A stretch of DNA of 64,000 nt from Flavobacterium hibernum. GTDB lineage: Bacteria > Bacteroidota > Bacteroidia > Flavobacteriales > Flavobacteriaceae. Positions within the stretch are counted from its first letter, which is position 1, and every line of letters starts with the position of its first letter. Shown piece by piece: positions 1 through 9,003 of this stretch. Position numbers and translations under genes: made by a program. The DNA is taken from assembly GCF_000832125.1 (NCBI RefSeq), contig NZ_JPRK01000002.1, positions 62,001 to 126,000 of the forward strand, written 5' to 3'. The notes beneath the pieces are model-generated. The model saw only the letters and a program-made list of their open reading frames with translations, did no database searches and was not told the origin of the DNA.

Positions 1-147
1 TAGCTCGACAAAGATTATTCTTTACTTTACGGAGTTTCTTGCGAAGATCCCTCGTTCCTCGGGATGGCAAAAAATGAGAATCTATGTGCATTAATACAAG
101 TGAAACGCCTTTTTTTAAGCCATAAAAAACTATGTCTCTATGTGTTT
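1..147. repeat. Truncated family A repeat followed by a family C repeat
   Basis: Bases 1-68 match the palindromic element seen again at 4084-4227 and 61667-61786, which carries GATCCCTCGTTCCTCGGGAT; its left part lies outside the window. Bases 81-147 are the right part of the element that ends in CTATGTCTCTATGTGTTT, with the internal GTGAAACGCC motif. An open frame runs through here in phase with the following gene, but it translates repeat DNA, so I do not count it as protein. Confidence 0.75.
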
Positions 148-201
148 AAAAAAAAATCAGAAAGAAAAACCAAAAACCAAAAACCAAAAAATAAACTAAC
201 T

Positions 202-1686
202 ATGAAAAGAGGAATATTCATAATTGCAATTTTATTTTCAGTTCAAATGTTTTCTCAAGCCATTTACGAAGATGAGCGATATGTACCGGAAACAGATCCT
301 GTTGTACTGAAAAACTTAGACGAATGGCAAGGCAAAAAGTTTGGATTATTAATGCACTGGGGAACTTATAGCCAATGGGGAATTGTAGAATCGTGGTCGA
401 TTTGTCCGGAAGATTACGGATGGTGCGAACGTAAAAAAGGAAGCAATCCGAACAATTACAACCAATACGTAAAAGAGTATGAAGGTTTGAAAAAATCATT
501 TAATCCTGTGAAATTTGATCCCGAGAAATGGGCAAAAGCGGCAAAAGCGGCCGGAATGAAATACATGGTTTTTACGACAAAACATCATGACGGATTTTCG
601 ATGTTTGATTCAAAATATACAGATTATAAAGTAACAGACAAAGGATGTGCTTTTAGCAGTAATCCAAAATCTAATATTGCAAAAGAAGTTTTTAATGCTT
701 TTAGAAAAGAGAACTTATCGGTTGGTGCTTATTTTTCTAAACCAGATTGGCATAACGAAAACTATTGGGATCCTTATTTTCCTCCTTTCGACAGAAACGT
801 AAATTATGACCCATCGCTTTATCCTGAAAAATGGCAAAAGTATGTTGACTTTACACACAACCAAATCTTAGAATTATTGACAGATTACGGCAAAGTGGAT
901 ATTTTATGGTTAGACGGTGGATGGGTTAAAAAAAGAGACCAACAAAATATCGACGAAAATTATAAAGAGAAGTTTGCAGAAAACACTTCTAAAAACGGAT
1001 TTATAAAACACAGAGTTGTTGACCAAGATGTAAAAATGGATGAATTGGTTGTAAAAGCACGCCAAAAACAACCAGGATTAATTGTGGTAGACAGAGCGGT
1101 TCACGGAAAAAATCAGAACTATTTGACTCCCGAAAATCGTGTTCCCGAAAAAACGTTACCTTATCCTTGGGAATCTTGCATTACCTCTGGCGGTGGATGG
1201 TCGTATACTCCCGATGCTAAATATTTAACAGGCAGAGAAGGAATTCATATGCTTATTGATGTAGTGGCAAAAGGTGGAAATTTATTATTGAATGTTGCTC
1301 CAAGTCCGGAGGGCGAATGGCAACAAGGAGCTTATGATTTATTGGCAGCTTACGGAGATTGGATGAAAGTAAATAGTACTGCAATTTATAATACAAAACC
1401 AATCGCGCCTTATAAAGAAAACAATATTTGTATGACTCAAAATAAAGCAGGAAACGTGTTCTTATTTTATTTAGCCAAAGATGGAGAGCAGAAAATTCCC
1501 TCAGAAATAGTCGTAAAATCTATAAATCCAAAAAAAGGAACAAAAATATCGATGTTAGGTTTTAATAAACCATTAAAATGGACGAAATTAGCCGAAGGAT
1601 TTAAAGTTACAATTCCGGAAAGTTTAATTAATAATTTACCTTGTAAAGAAGCGTGGACTTTAAAGATTGAAGCCATTAATAGATAG
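202..1686 (+). CDS. GH29 alpha-L-fucosidase, secreted
   Basis: This 494-residue protein should release alpha-L-fucose from glycans in the periplasm or at the cell surface. It begins with a Sec signal peptide ending near residue 20 (FSQA). The GH29 barrel shows FGLLMHWGTYSQWG, TKHHDGFSMFDSK and VDILWLDGGW; D238 in the last motif fits the catalytic nucleophile. A C-terminal beta-sandwich follows from about residue 400. The ATG at 202 is chosen because the in-frame upstream ATG at 64 would add 46 residues translated from repeat DNA and bury the signal peptide. It is closely similar in motifs to the fucosidase at 6495-7940. The GH92 gene starts 10 bases downstream, so they are probably cotranscribed. 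Linkage preference cannot be read from the sequence. Confidence 0.93.
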   Translation: MKRGIFIIAILFSVQMFSQAIYEDERYVPETDPVVLKNLDEWQGKKFGLLMHWGTYSQWGIVESWSICPEDYGWCERKKGSNPNNYNQYVKEYEGLKKSFNPVKFDPEKWAKAAKAAGMKYMVFTTKHHDGFSMFDSKYTDYKVTDKGCAFSSNPKSNIAKEVFNAFRKENLSVGAYFSKPDWHNENYWDPYFPPFDRNVNYDPSLYPEKWQKYVDFTHNQILELLTDYGKVDILWLDGGWVKKRDQQNIDENYKEKFAENTSKNGFIKHRVVDQDVKMDELVVKARQKQPGLIVVDRAVHGKNQNYLTPENRVPEKTLPYPWESCITSGGGWSYTPDAKYLTGREGIHMLIDVVAKGGNLLLNVAPSPEGEWQQGAYDLLAAYGDWMKVNSTAIYNTKPIAPYKENNICMTQNKAGNVFLFYLAKDGEQKIPSEIVVKSINPKKGTKISMLGFNKPLKWTKLAEGFKVTIPESLINNLPCKEAWTLKIEAINR

Positions 1687-1696
1687 AAGATTAAAT

Positions 1697-3937
1697 ATGA
1701 TTTCTAATAAAAGTAGAACCATTCAGGCAGCATGTTTTTTGAGCATGCTGTTTTTTAGCATAAGTACTTTTGCACAACAACCAGCAGAATTTGTCAATCC
1801 ACTTATTGGAACTTCCAATTATGGAGCCACTTTTCCGGGGCCAATTGCACCAAGAGGAATGGCAAGTATTAGCCCGTTTAATGTGGCGGGACGTCAAAAC
1901 CCATTAGAAAAAGACAGTCAATGGTTGTCCAATCCTTATGTAAACGAGAATACATTTTTAACCGGATTTAGTCAGGTAAACTTAAGTGGTGTAGGTTGTC
2001 CGGATTTAGGTGTTATTATGTTAATGCCAACAACGGGAGCAGTAGAAACCAATCATTTAAAATACGGTTCTACTTATTCTAAAGAAGTTGCAAAAACGGC
2101 TTATTATAGTGTAGATCTTGATAAATATAATGTTAAAGGAGAATTTACAGCTTCAAAAAGAGTGGGAGTAAGTAGATTCACTTTTCCAAAAGGACAATCT
2201 AATATTTTGTTGAATCTGGGATTAGGATTAACAAATGAAGAAGGCGCAATGGTAAAAGTAGTTTCGTCTACAGAAATAGAAGGAATGCGTTCTGTAGGAT
2301 CATTTTGTTACAATAGTCCGGAAGATGCTTATCCGGTTTATTTCGTGGCTAAATTTTCAAGACCGGCTGACCATTTTGGCGTATGGAAAAATACAACAAA
2401 ATACAATGGTGTTGAGGCACAATGGATGGGGTATAACGGTAAAACCCGAATCATGAAAAATACAATTAAAACCGTTGTTGGAGACAGCATTGGAACTTAT
2501 TTTTCGTATAATTTTGATAAAAAAGAAACAGTCGAAGTTAAAATTGGAATCTCGTATGTAAGCATCGAAAATGCCCGTGAGAATCTGGAAAAAGAAACAG
2601 GTTATAAATCATTTGATGATGTTTACAAAGAAACATTTAACGAATGGAATGAAGAACTTTCTAAAATTTTGGTAGAAGGTGGTTCATATCAGGATAAAGT
2701 TATTTTTTACACAGCATTGTATCACACTTTAATTCACCCAAATACATTAAATGATTTAAATGGTGAATACCCCAAAATAAAAAGAACCAGAATTGGAAGA
2801 ACCTATGACACGCGGTATACCGTATTTTCGTTATGGGATACCTATCGAAACATGCATCCGTTAACATCTTTAGTATATCCTAAGCAACAATCTGATATGA
2901 TAAAAAGCATGTTAGAAATGTATGATGAAAACGGCTGGTTGCCAAAATGGGAATTAAATTCAACCGAAACATTTACAATGGTTGGTGATCCCGCAAGTAT
3001 AGTTATTGTAGACGCGTGCTTAAAAGGAATTCAGGATTTTGATATTTACAAAGCCTATCATGCGATGCTAAAAAGTGCAGATCAAATTGAAGAAAATCCG
3101 TTGCGTCCCGGACTAAAAGAATACATTCAAAAAGGATATTTGTCTACTAATTATAAAGGATCAGTTTCGACAACAGAAGAGTATAACACCTCAGATTATG
3201 CGATTTCACTTTTGGCAAAAGCCTTGGGCGAAAAAGAAGATTTTAAGCGTTTTTCTAAACGTTCCTTATCATACCAAAAATTATATGATAAAGACTTAAA
3301 ATTACTTCGACCACGAACACCTGACGGAAAATGGTACGAACCTTTTGATCCTAATGCAGGAGCTAATTTTCAGGAAAATGTTGGATTTATAGAAGGCAAT
3401 GCTTGGCAATATGCTTTTATGGTACCACACGACATTAGAGGATTGATGAAATTAATGGGTGGTGATAAAGTTTTCTCTGAGCAATTGCAAAAAGTGTTTG
3501 ATACCAAACAATTTGATATGGCAAACGAACCAGATATTGCATATCCTTATTTATTCAATTATGTAAAAGGTGAGGAGTGGAAGAGTCAGGAAATGGTAAA
3601 AAAATTGGTGAGAGAATATTTTAAAAATGAACCAAAAGGATTACCAGGAAACGATGATACAGGAACAATGTCGGCTTGGTTAGTTTATTCTATGATGGGA
3701 ATTTACCCAATATCTCCAGGAGATCCAATTTACACCATTACAACGCCAATGTTTGATAAAGTAACGATTAAATTAGATTCCAGATATTATAAAAAAGACA
3801 ATATTGTAATCGAACGAGAAGTTAATACAGATGGAAAAATCAGAGAAATTCAAATAAACGGAAAACCTTTGAATAGTTTCTTTATCTCTCATGATAGTTT
3901 TGTAAACGCTACAACATTAAAAGTGATTCAAAATTAG
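1697..3937 (+). CDS. GH92 alpha-mannosidase, secreted
   Basis: The 746-residue product is a calcium-dependent exo-alpha-mannosidase of family GH92, which trims mannose from N-glycans or mannan. A signal peptide ends near FAQQ. The N-terminal beta-sandwich begins with FVNPLIGTSNYGATFPGP. The (alpha/alpha)6 catalytic part shows FSLWDTYR, EGNAWQYAFMVPHD, ANEPDIAYPY and GNDDTGTMSAW. E611 in the NEP motif matches the family's catalytic acid and the DD pair matches the base region. I start at ATG 1697, because the earlier in-frame ATG at 1667 overlaps the fucosidase and precedes the signal peptide. A strong terminator follows at 3963. It is one of three GH92 genes here, and the sequences are divergent enough to suggest different linkages. 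Confidence 0.93.
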   Translation: MISNKSRTIQAACFLSMLFFSISTFAQQPAEFVNPLIGTSNYGATFPGPIAPRGMASISPFNVAGRQNPLEKDSQWLSNPYVNENTFLTGFSQVNLSGVGCPDLGVIMLMPTTGAVETNHLKYGSTYSKEVAKTAYYSVDLDKYNVKGEFTASKRVGVSRFTFPKGQSNILLNLGLGLTNEEGAMVKVVSSTEIEGMRSVGSFCYNSPEDAYPVYFVAKFSRPADHFGVWKNTTKYNGVEAQWMGYNGKTRIMKNTIKTVVGDSIGTYFSYNFDKKETVEVKIGISYVSIENARENLEKETGYKSFDDVYKETFNEWNEELSKILVEGGSYQDKVIFYTALYHTLIHPNTLNDLNGEYPKIKRTRIGRTYDTRYTVFSLWDTYRNMHPLTSLVYPKQQSDMIKSMLEMYDENGWLPKWELNSTETFTMVGDPASIVIVDACLKGIQDFDIYKAYHAMLKSADQIEENPLRPGLKEYIQKGYLSTNYKGSVSTTEEYNTSDYAISLLAKALGEKEDFKRFSKRSLSYQKLYDKDLKLLRPRTPDGKWYEPFDPNAGANFQENVGFIEGNAWQYAFMVPHDIRGLMKLMGGDKVFSEQLQKVFDTKQFDMANEPDIAYPYLFNYVKGEEWKSQEMVKKLVREYFKNEPKGLPGNDDTGTMSAWLVYSMMGIYPISPGDPIYTITTPMFDKVTIKLDSRYYKKDNIVIEREVNTDGKIREIQINGKPLNSFFISHDSFVNATTLKVIQN

Positions 3938-3962
3938 AATCAAAGAATAGGTAATAAAAAGA

Positions 3963-3995
3963 GGAGTTAATTCGATTGAATTAACTCCTTTTTTT
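3963..3995 (+). terminator. Intrinsic terminator after the GH29-GH92 pair
   Basis: An 11-bp perfect stem (GGAGTTAATTC with GAATTAACTCC, loop GATT) is followed by seven T. An A run precedes it, so it could also work on the minus strand. Confidence 0.88.
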
Positions 3996-4020
3996 GTGGT
4001 GTAAATCTTTACTGCAAAGT

Positions 4021-4053
4021 AAACCCGACAGGTTTTTAAAACCTGTCGGGTTT
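4021..4053. repeat. Family E palindrome, copy 1
   Basis: This is a near-perfect palindrome with arms AAACCCGACAGGTTTT and AAAACCTGTCGGGTTT. The same unit recurs at 4278 and, with two base changes in the arms, at 33261. It lies between the ends of two converging operons and could act as a transcription terminator. Confidence 0.85.
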
Positions 4054-4083
4054 CGTAACGTAGGCTTTGTCGAGCTACGTATG

Positions 4084-4227
4084 GAGATCCCTCGTTCCTC
4101 GGGATGACAAAATTGAGAATATTAACTATTGTCTTATATAAATGAAACATATAGTATGTCATCCCGAGGAACGAGGGATCTCCGCAAGAAACTCCGCAAA
4201 GTAACGGTCAATATTCGTCGAGCTACT
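4084..4227. repeat. Family A repeat, inverted pair
   Basis: Two 26-base arms, at 4084-4109 and 4157-4182, are perfect inverted copies around GATCCCTCGTTCCTCGGGAT, with 47 bases between them. The right copy continues with a tail containing GTCGAGCTA, which is also found beside the left copy. Together with the two family E palindromes, these repeats fill the 396 bases between convergent genes; nothing else is seen there. Confidence 0.85.
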
Positions 4228-4277
4228 TTTGCATTCCCTTATTCCTCAAAAAAATAAAGAAGTTTTTTACGCATAGA

Positions 4278-4310
4278 AAACCCGACAGGTTTTTAAAACC
4301 TGTCGGGTTT
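4278..4310. repeat. Family E palindrome, copy 2
   Basis: This is the same palindrome as at 4021-4053. It lies 24 bases beyond the stop codon of the minus-strand fucosidase and, read on that strand, the stem is followed by a T-rich run, so it may terminate that operon. Confidence 0.85.
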
Positions 4311-4333
4311 CGTTATGTAAGTGATATATTTAG

Positions 4334-6460
4334 TTATTTTACGGTTTTAACACCCAATTCAGCAACAGAAATATAATTTCCATCTACACTGCTTTTACCA
4401 ATAAATTTGATGTATTTCGCTTTTGTAGCTGTTTTTAATGTGACGTTTTGTTCAACAGGATTACTTTTGATATTTGCAAATTCACCTCCGGCAACAGTTG
4501 TCCAATTTTGATTATCTGAACTTACTTGCCATTCGTAATTTTTTACAATTCCGCCTGTGGCATTTTTACGAGGTAAATACGATAGCGAAGCGATAGTAAT
4601 TTCCTGATTCATATCAATTGTTATGGCCTGCGGAAAAGCAATTGCAAGAGAATTGTCATTAGTACTCCAAACGGTTTCTGCATTCTCATCGATTGCATTT
4701 AAGGAGATTCCTTTTTCTGGATTCTCAAAAGTAACCGCAACTATTTTCCAGTCTTTTTTTGAAACATTAAACGATTGAATAGCCGTTTGACTCGATTTCA
4801 TATCAGCACCAAATGATTTTGCTTTTATTTCACCAGAATTTAAGAATGAAAAAGGCGCTTCATAAACCGGAGATTTTGATGTTGGTTCAGTTCCGTCAGT
4901 AGTATAATGAATTTGGTGTACAGCCGATTCAGTAGCGATCGAAACCATTCCATCTTTACTTCTTTTAATTTTTGGTACAGCCAATTGTTCAGGTTCTTTA
5001 AATACACCAATATCGCTTAAAGCAATAGAAACCGGAGATTCGACAATGCGAATTCTCAATTTTAGAGTTGAAATGTAATTTGGTAAACGCACCAATCTGT
5101 TAGCGCCAATACTCGTAGTTTCACTTATTTTTTTCCATTTCCCATTAAAAAAAGCATCAATTTCGACTTTTTCAATACGTTGTCCTAATTTGATATTTTC
5201 TCTTAAACGAATGATGTTAAAAGTTTGTTCTTTGTCCCATTCTAAAATTACAGAAGCTTTTTTTACCTCATCACTTGTTGCCCAATAAGAGTAACGATCG
5301 TTATCAGTAAGATTTTTAGTTCCGTAAAAGATTTGGTTATCACCTCGAATTTCTGATGCAGTAACCACAGCAGATTTTGCCATATTATTAGAAAACGTTT
5401 GCTTTAAGAAATCTCCAAAATCTTTCAAAGCTTTAACATCATTTTCGTGTAATAATCCATCCGTATCTGGTGCAAGACCAATATCCATACAGGCACCTCT
5501 ACCTACAGATTTGCAGTAAATTTCGAATAACTCCGAAACCGATTTTACTTTATCATCCTGATCTGCATGATAGAACCAGCCATCTCTAAGCGGAACATCG
5601 CACTCTGCAGGCTTCCAGTATTTACCATTTCGGGTTCCGCCTTGCGCTTTTTCATAATTAGTTTCTCCGGGAACAGCTACCGTTTTTCCGGCAATTGGTT
5701 CAGGAGTAAAAGTAGCCCAAGAAGTTTCGTCAGCAAAACCTCTTTCGTTTCCTACCCAGCGTACTTCGCCATTATCTGAGAAAATAACAGCTTCGGGTTG
5801 TAATTCTTTAGAAATCGCCCAAGTTTTATCCCAATCATAATAAGTAGCACGATCTATATTTCTATTTTCTCGTTTACCGCCATAATAGCCATCGCCACCG
5901 TTGGCACCATCAAACCATGTAATAAATAATTTTCCGTAGTTGGTGTACAATTCTCTTAACTGATTTCGGTATTTTTCTACATATTCAGGTTTACCATAAT
6001 CTTCATTATTTCGATCCCAAGGCGAGCAATATAAACCAAATTTCAATCCTGCTTTACGCACTGCAACTTCAAATTCTTTTACCATATCGCCTTTTCCATC
6101 ACGAAAGGGGCTTGCACTAATGTTGTAAGCCGTTGTTTTGGTTGGCCATAAACAAAACCCATCGTGGTGTTTGGCAACAAAAATGACACCTTTAAATCCG
6201 CCCGCTTTAGCCGCATTTACGATTTGATTAGCGTCGAATTTTTTTGGATTAAAAATTTTAGGATCAGCATCACCATAACCCCATTCTTTATTTTGAAATG
6301 TAGTTGGCGTAAAATGAACTAAAACATACTGTTCTGTTTCTTGCCAATGCAATTGAGCTTCAGTTGGCAAGGCTCCGTAAGGTGCTGGAGCGCTTACTTT
6401 TTGAGCCGTTACAGACAAAAAGGTCAAACATCCCAAAATTGTTATTAATTGCTTTTTCAT
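4334..6460 (-). CDS. GH29 alpha-1,3/1,4-L-fucosidase type, multidomain
   Basis: This 708-residue protein looks like the GH29-B group, which removes alpha-1,3 or alpha-1,4 fucose from branched (Lewis-type) structures. After a signal peptide (cut near VTAQ), the barrel carries VHFTPTTFQNKEWG with DPKIFNP, typical of that group, then AKHHDGFCLW and ITWFDGANGGDG, where D184 fits the nucleophile. Downstream are a discoidin-like (F5/8 type C) region at about 375-495, a chitobiase C-terminal-like Fn3 segment (HYTTDGTEPTSKSPVY) at about 505-575 and a second discoidin-like region at about 585-705. These extra domains probably bind sugars. It is the last gene of the minus-strand operon that starts with the ROK kinase. 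Confidence 0.9.
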   Translation of the reverse strand: MKKQLITILGCLTFLSVTAQKVSAPAPYGALPTEAQLHWQETEQYVLVHFTPTTFQNKEWGYGDADPKIFNPKKFDANQIVNAAKAGGFKGVIFVAKHHDGFCLWPTKTTAYNISASPFRDGKGDMVKEFEVAVRKAGLKFGLYCSPWDRNNEDYGKPEYVEKYRNQLRELYTNYGKLFITWFDGANGGDGYYGGKRENRNIDRATYYDWDKTWAISKELQPEAVIFSDNGEVRWVGNERGFADETSWATFTPEPIAGKTVAVPGETNYEKAQGGTRNGKYWKPAECDVPLRDGWFYHADQDDKVKSVSELFEIYCKSVGRGACMDIGLAPDTDGLLHENDVKALKDFGDFLKQTFSNNMAKSAVVTASEIRGDNQIFYGTKNLTDNDRYSYWATSDEVKKASVILEWDKEQTFNIIRLRENIKLGQRIEKVEIDAFFNGKWKKISETTSIGANRLVRLPNYISTLKLRIRIVESPVSIALSDIGVFKEPEQLAVPKIKRSKDGMVSIATESAVHQIHYTTDGTEPTSKSPVYEAPFSFLNSGEIKAKSFGADMKSSQTAIQSFNVSKKDWKIVAVTFENPEKGISLNAIDENAETVWSTNDNSLAIAFPQAITIDMNQEITIASLSYLPRKNATGGIVKNYEWQVSSDNQNWTTVAGGEFANIKSNPVEQNVTLKTATKAKYIKFIGKSSVDGNYISVAELGVKTVK

Positions 6461-6494
6461 TTTTTTTATTTTAATATCTTCTTTCTTCGAATTA

Positions 6495-7940
6495 CTAACT
6501 CACTTTAATTACGACAGCTTCCTGAGTTGCTAAAGTAGTTCTTAGTTCTTGCGGAATCGTAACGATAATTCCACCATCGACTTTTTTACTGGTCAATTTT
6601 TGTTTTGTACCCAATAAAGAAGCTTTTAAACTACCTTTTTTATCCGTTTTAATCGTGATTGTTGCTGGTAGTTCTTTTTCGTCTTTTGCAGGCATATAAA
6701 TACCGTAAATAGCGTTTGCTTTTTGAGTGTAACCAACTTTTCCATCTAAATAAGGAGCAACAGGTTTAGTGTCATAAATTGCTTCGCCATTTGCCGATAG
6801 CCATTTTCCAACGCCGGCAAGAGTTGTTTCAATTTTTGGATCAAATTCGCCTTTGGCATCAGGACCTACACCAAGCAGTAAATTTCCACCTTTAACCACA
6901 ATACTCGTCATTAATTGTACGACTTCTTTTGATGTTTTATAATGATCATTTGCAACCCATCCCCATGCGCCACCAAGAGTAATACAGCTTTCCCAAGGTA
7001 CCGTTAAAGGTTTCTCTGGAGTTTTTTGCTCAGGCGTTAAGTAGTTCTCATATTCGCTTGGAACCCAACGATCGACAACAAGCATTCCGGGTTGTTTTTT
7101 ACGGGCAGTTTCAGAAATTAATTTCATATCAATATCCATATCATACGGATATTTACAAAATTCTTCTACTTTTTTGTTAATGGTCGAAAGCGGTCTAACC
7201 CAACATCCATCTAGCCAAAGTATATCAACTTTACCATAATTTGTAGTCAATTCGTTTAACTGATTCTGCGTATACGCTACGTAGCTTTTCCATCTTTCTG
7301 GAAATTTAGAAATGTCGTAAGTAGGATTTCTGTCTTTTGGCGGATAATAAGACCACCAAAAATTTTGAGTAGTCCAATCTGGTTTAGAGTAATAAACTCC
7401 AACCGCCAAACCTTCTTTTCTCGAAGCATCCAGAACATCTTTTAAAACATCGGCTTTCGCATTTTTAGCGTAAGGTAATTCAGGATTTGTGATTTTAAAA
7501 TCGGTAAATTTTGAATCATACATACAAAAACCATCATGATGTTTAGAGGTAAATATCATGTATTTTGCACCAGCATTCTTAAACATTTTTGCCCACTTTT
7601 CTGAATTTAGATTCGTAGGGTTCAATTTGTATTTTGTATTTCTGTAATCAGTCGCGTATTTGTAATAATCGTCATAACCATCTCTGGTTACCCAGTCTTC
7701 CGGAGCCAAGCCCCAAGACTCTACAGTTCCTAATTGCGTATAAAGTCCCATATGAATCAATACACCAAATTTGTAGCCTTGCCATTTCTCTAAATTTGCT
7801 TTTACTAACGGATCTTTTGGCGCGATGTATCCTGCTTCTTCAGATTTGTTAGCTTCCATGCTAAAATCACCTTGAGCATGCAGAGAAAACGCACTGGCAC
7901 AAACCAATGCTGTAAACAGTAACTGGAATTTATTTTTCAT
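6495..7940 (-). CDS. GH29 alpha-L-fucosidase, secreted
   Basis: This is a 481-residue fucosidase with a Sec signal peptide ending near LHAQ. It shows FGVLIHMGLYTQLG, TSKHHDGFCMYDSK and VDILWLDGCWVRP; D244 fits the nucleophile. Its layout, including a long segment rich in Tyr and Trp before the nucleophile strand, matches the fucosidase at 202-1686, so the two are paralogues. The ATG at 7940 is chosen over an in-frame ATG at 8012, because the longer form would overlap the upstream gene and hide the signal peptide behind a Lys-rich stretch. It lies between glycosylasparaginase and the GH29-B gene, with gaps of 46 and 34 bases, which fits one operon. Confidence 0.92.
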   Translation of the reverse strand: MKNKFQLLFTALVCASAFSLHAQGDFSMEANKSEEAGYIAPKDPLVKANLEKWQGYKFGVLIHMGLYTQLGTVESWGLAPEDWVTRDGYDDYYKYATDYRNTKYKLNPTNLNSEKWAKMFKNAGAKYMIFTSKHHDGFCMYDSKFTDFKITNPELPYAKNAKADVLKDVLDASRKEGLAVGVYYSKPDWTTQNFWWSYYPPKDRNPTYDISKFPERWKSYVAYTQNQLNELTTNYGKVDILWLDGCWVRPLSTINKKVEEFCKYPYDMDIDMKLISETARKKQPGMLVVDRWVPSEYENYLTPEQKTPEKPLTVPWESCITLGGAWGWVANDHYKTSKEVVQLMTSIVVKGGNLLLGVGPDAKGEFDPKIETTLAGVGKWLSANGEAIYDTKPVAPYLDGKVGYTQKANAIYGIYMPAKDEKELPATITIKTDKKGSLKASLLGTKQKLTSKKVDGGIIVTIPQELRTTLATQEAVVIKVS

Positions 7941-7986
7941 TTTGGTTTCTTGTTTAGTCTTTTTTTTTTTGGTTTTGATAGTTTTA

Positions 7987-8991
7987 TTATTTGATGTAAA
8001 AATCGGGATCAATTAAACGATTTCCAGTTGCATCATACACGGCGTAGTTAAAACCGCTCTGAACACAATAAGAACCATAATCGCCTTTTTTATTCAAGGC
8101 AATAAACCCAACTTGAATATCTTTTAAGTCTTTTTTTCTGTTTTTCATCAGTTTTACTACTCTTAAAACAGCTTCTTCACAGGCTTTTTGCGGAGATCTT
8201 CCTTGTCGCATTAATTCAACCACCAAATGACAACCGGCAATTCTAATAACTTCCTCACCATGACCAGTTGCAGTTGCAGCTCCAATTTCGTTATCAACAT
8301 ATAAACCCGCTCCAATAATAGGCGAATCGCCCAAACGACCGTGCATTTTAAAAGCCATTCCGCTAGTGGTGCAAGCCCCTGATAGATTTCCAGCTGCATC
8401 CAGCGCAATCATTCCAATCGTATCGTGATTTTCGATATTAGCAATTGGTTTATATTCAGAAGTTTTTAGCCATTCTTTCCATTCTCTTTCAGAATCCGGA
8501 ACCAATAAATTTTCTTTAGGAAAACCTTGCGATAATGCAAATTGTAAAGCTCCATCGCCCACAAGCATAACGTGAGGCGTTTTTTCCATTACTGCACGCG
8601 CAACAGAAATAGGATGCTTTATAAATTCCAGACAACCTACAGAACCAATATTAGACATTTCGTCCATAATACAAGCGTCTAATGTAACACGTCCGTCGCG
8701 ATCAGGACGTCCGCCATAACCAACACTTCTTTCCTTTGGGTCAGCCTCAGGAACTTTTACACCCGCTTCTACAGCATCTAAGGCACGACCACCGTTTTTT
8801 AATACTTCCCAGGCAGCTTCATTGGCTTGCAAGCCAAAACGCCATGTCGAAAGCACAATTGGTTTACGCACCTTTCCGTCAGGAAGTTCATTTTGTTCTT
8901 TAAGTTCCTCTGCTCGTCCTGCAAAAGAACCAAATGCAACAGCAGCAGATGCCATTGCCGTTTTTTTTAGAAAATTTCTACGATTTGTCAT
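7987..8991 (-). CDS. N4-(beta-N-acetylglucosaminyl)-L-asparaginase (glycosylasparaginase)
   Basis: The enzyme splits GlcNAc-asparagine, the linkage left when a glycoprotein has been digested to single residues. It belongs to the N-terminal nucleophile hydrolases and cuts itself before a threonine. The hallmark NHDTIGMIALDA is present and puts the cut before T191. SGACTTSGMAFKMHGRLGDSP and GAATATGHGEE then match the E. meningoseptica enzyme very closely. The N-terminus (RRNFLKK followed by a hydrophobic Ala-rich stretch) is a twin-arginine signal, so it should be exported folded to the periplasm. Its 334-residue length is normal. It shares an operon with a ROK kinase and two fucosidases and complements the PNGases elsewhere in the window. 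Confidence 0.96.
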   Translation of the reverse strand: MTNRRNFLKKTAMASAAVAFGSFAGRAEELKEQNELPDGKVRKPIVLSTWRFGLQANEAAWEVLKNGGRALDAVEAGVKVPEADPKERSVGYGGRPDRDGRVTLDACIMDEMSNIGSVGCLEFIKHPISVARAVMEKTPHVMLVGDGALQFALSQGFPKENLLVPDSEREWKEWLKTSEYKPIANIENHDTIGMIALDAAGNLSGACTTSGMAFKMHGRLGDSPIIGAGLYVDNEIGAATATGHGEEVIRIAGCHLVVELMRQGRSPQKACEEAVLRVVKLMKNRKKDLKDIQVGFIALNKKGDYGSYCVQSGFNYAVYDATGNRLIDPDFYIK

Positions 8992-9003
8992 ATCATTTTT
9001 ATT

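Noticed and set aside
64-201. N-terminal extension of the first fucosidase
   Set aside because: It translates repeat DNA and would put 46 residues before a clear signal peptide.
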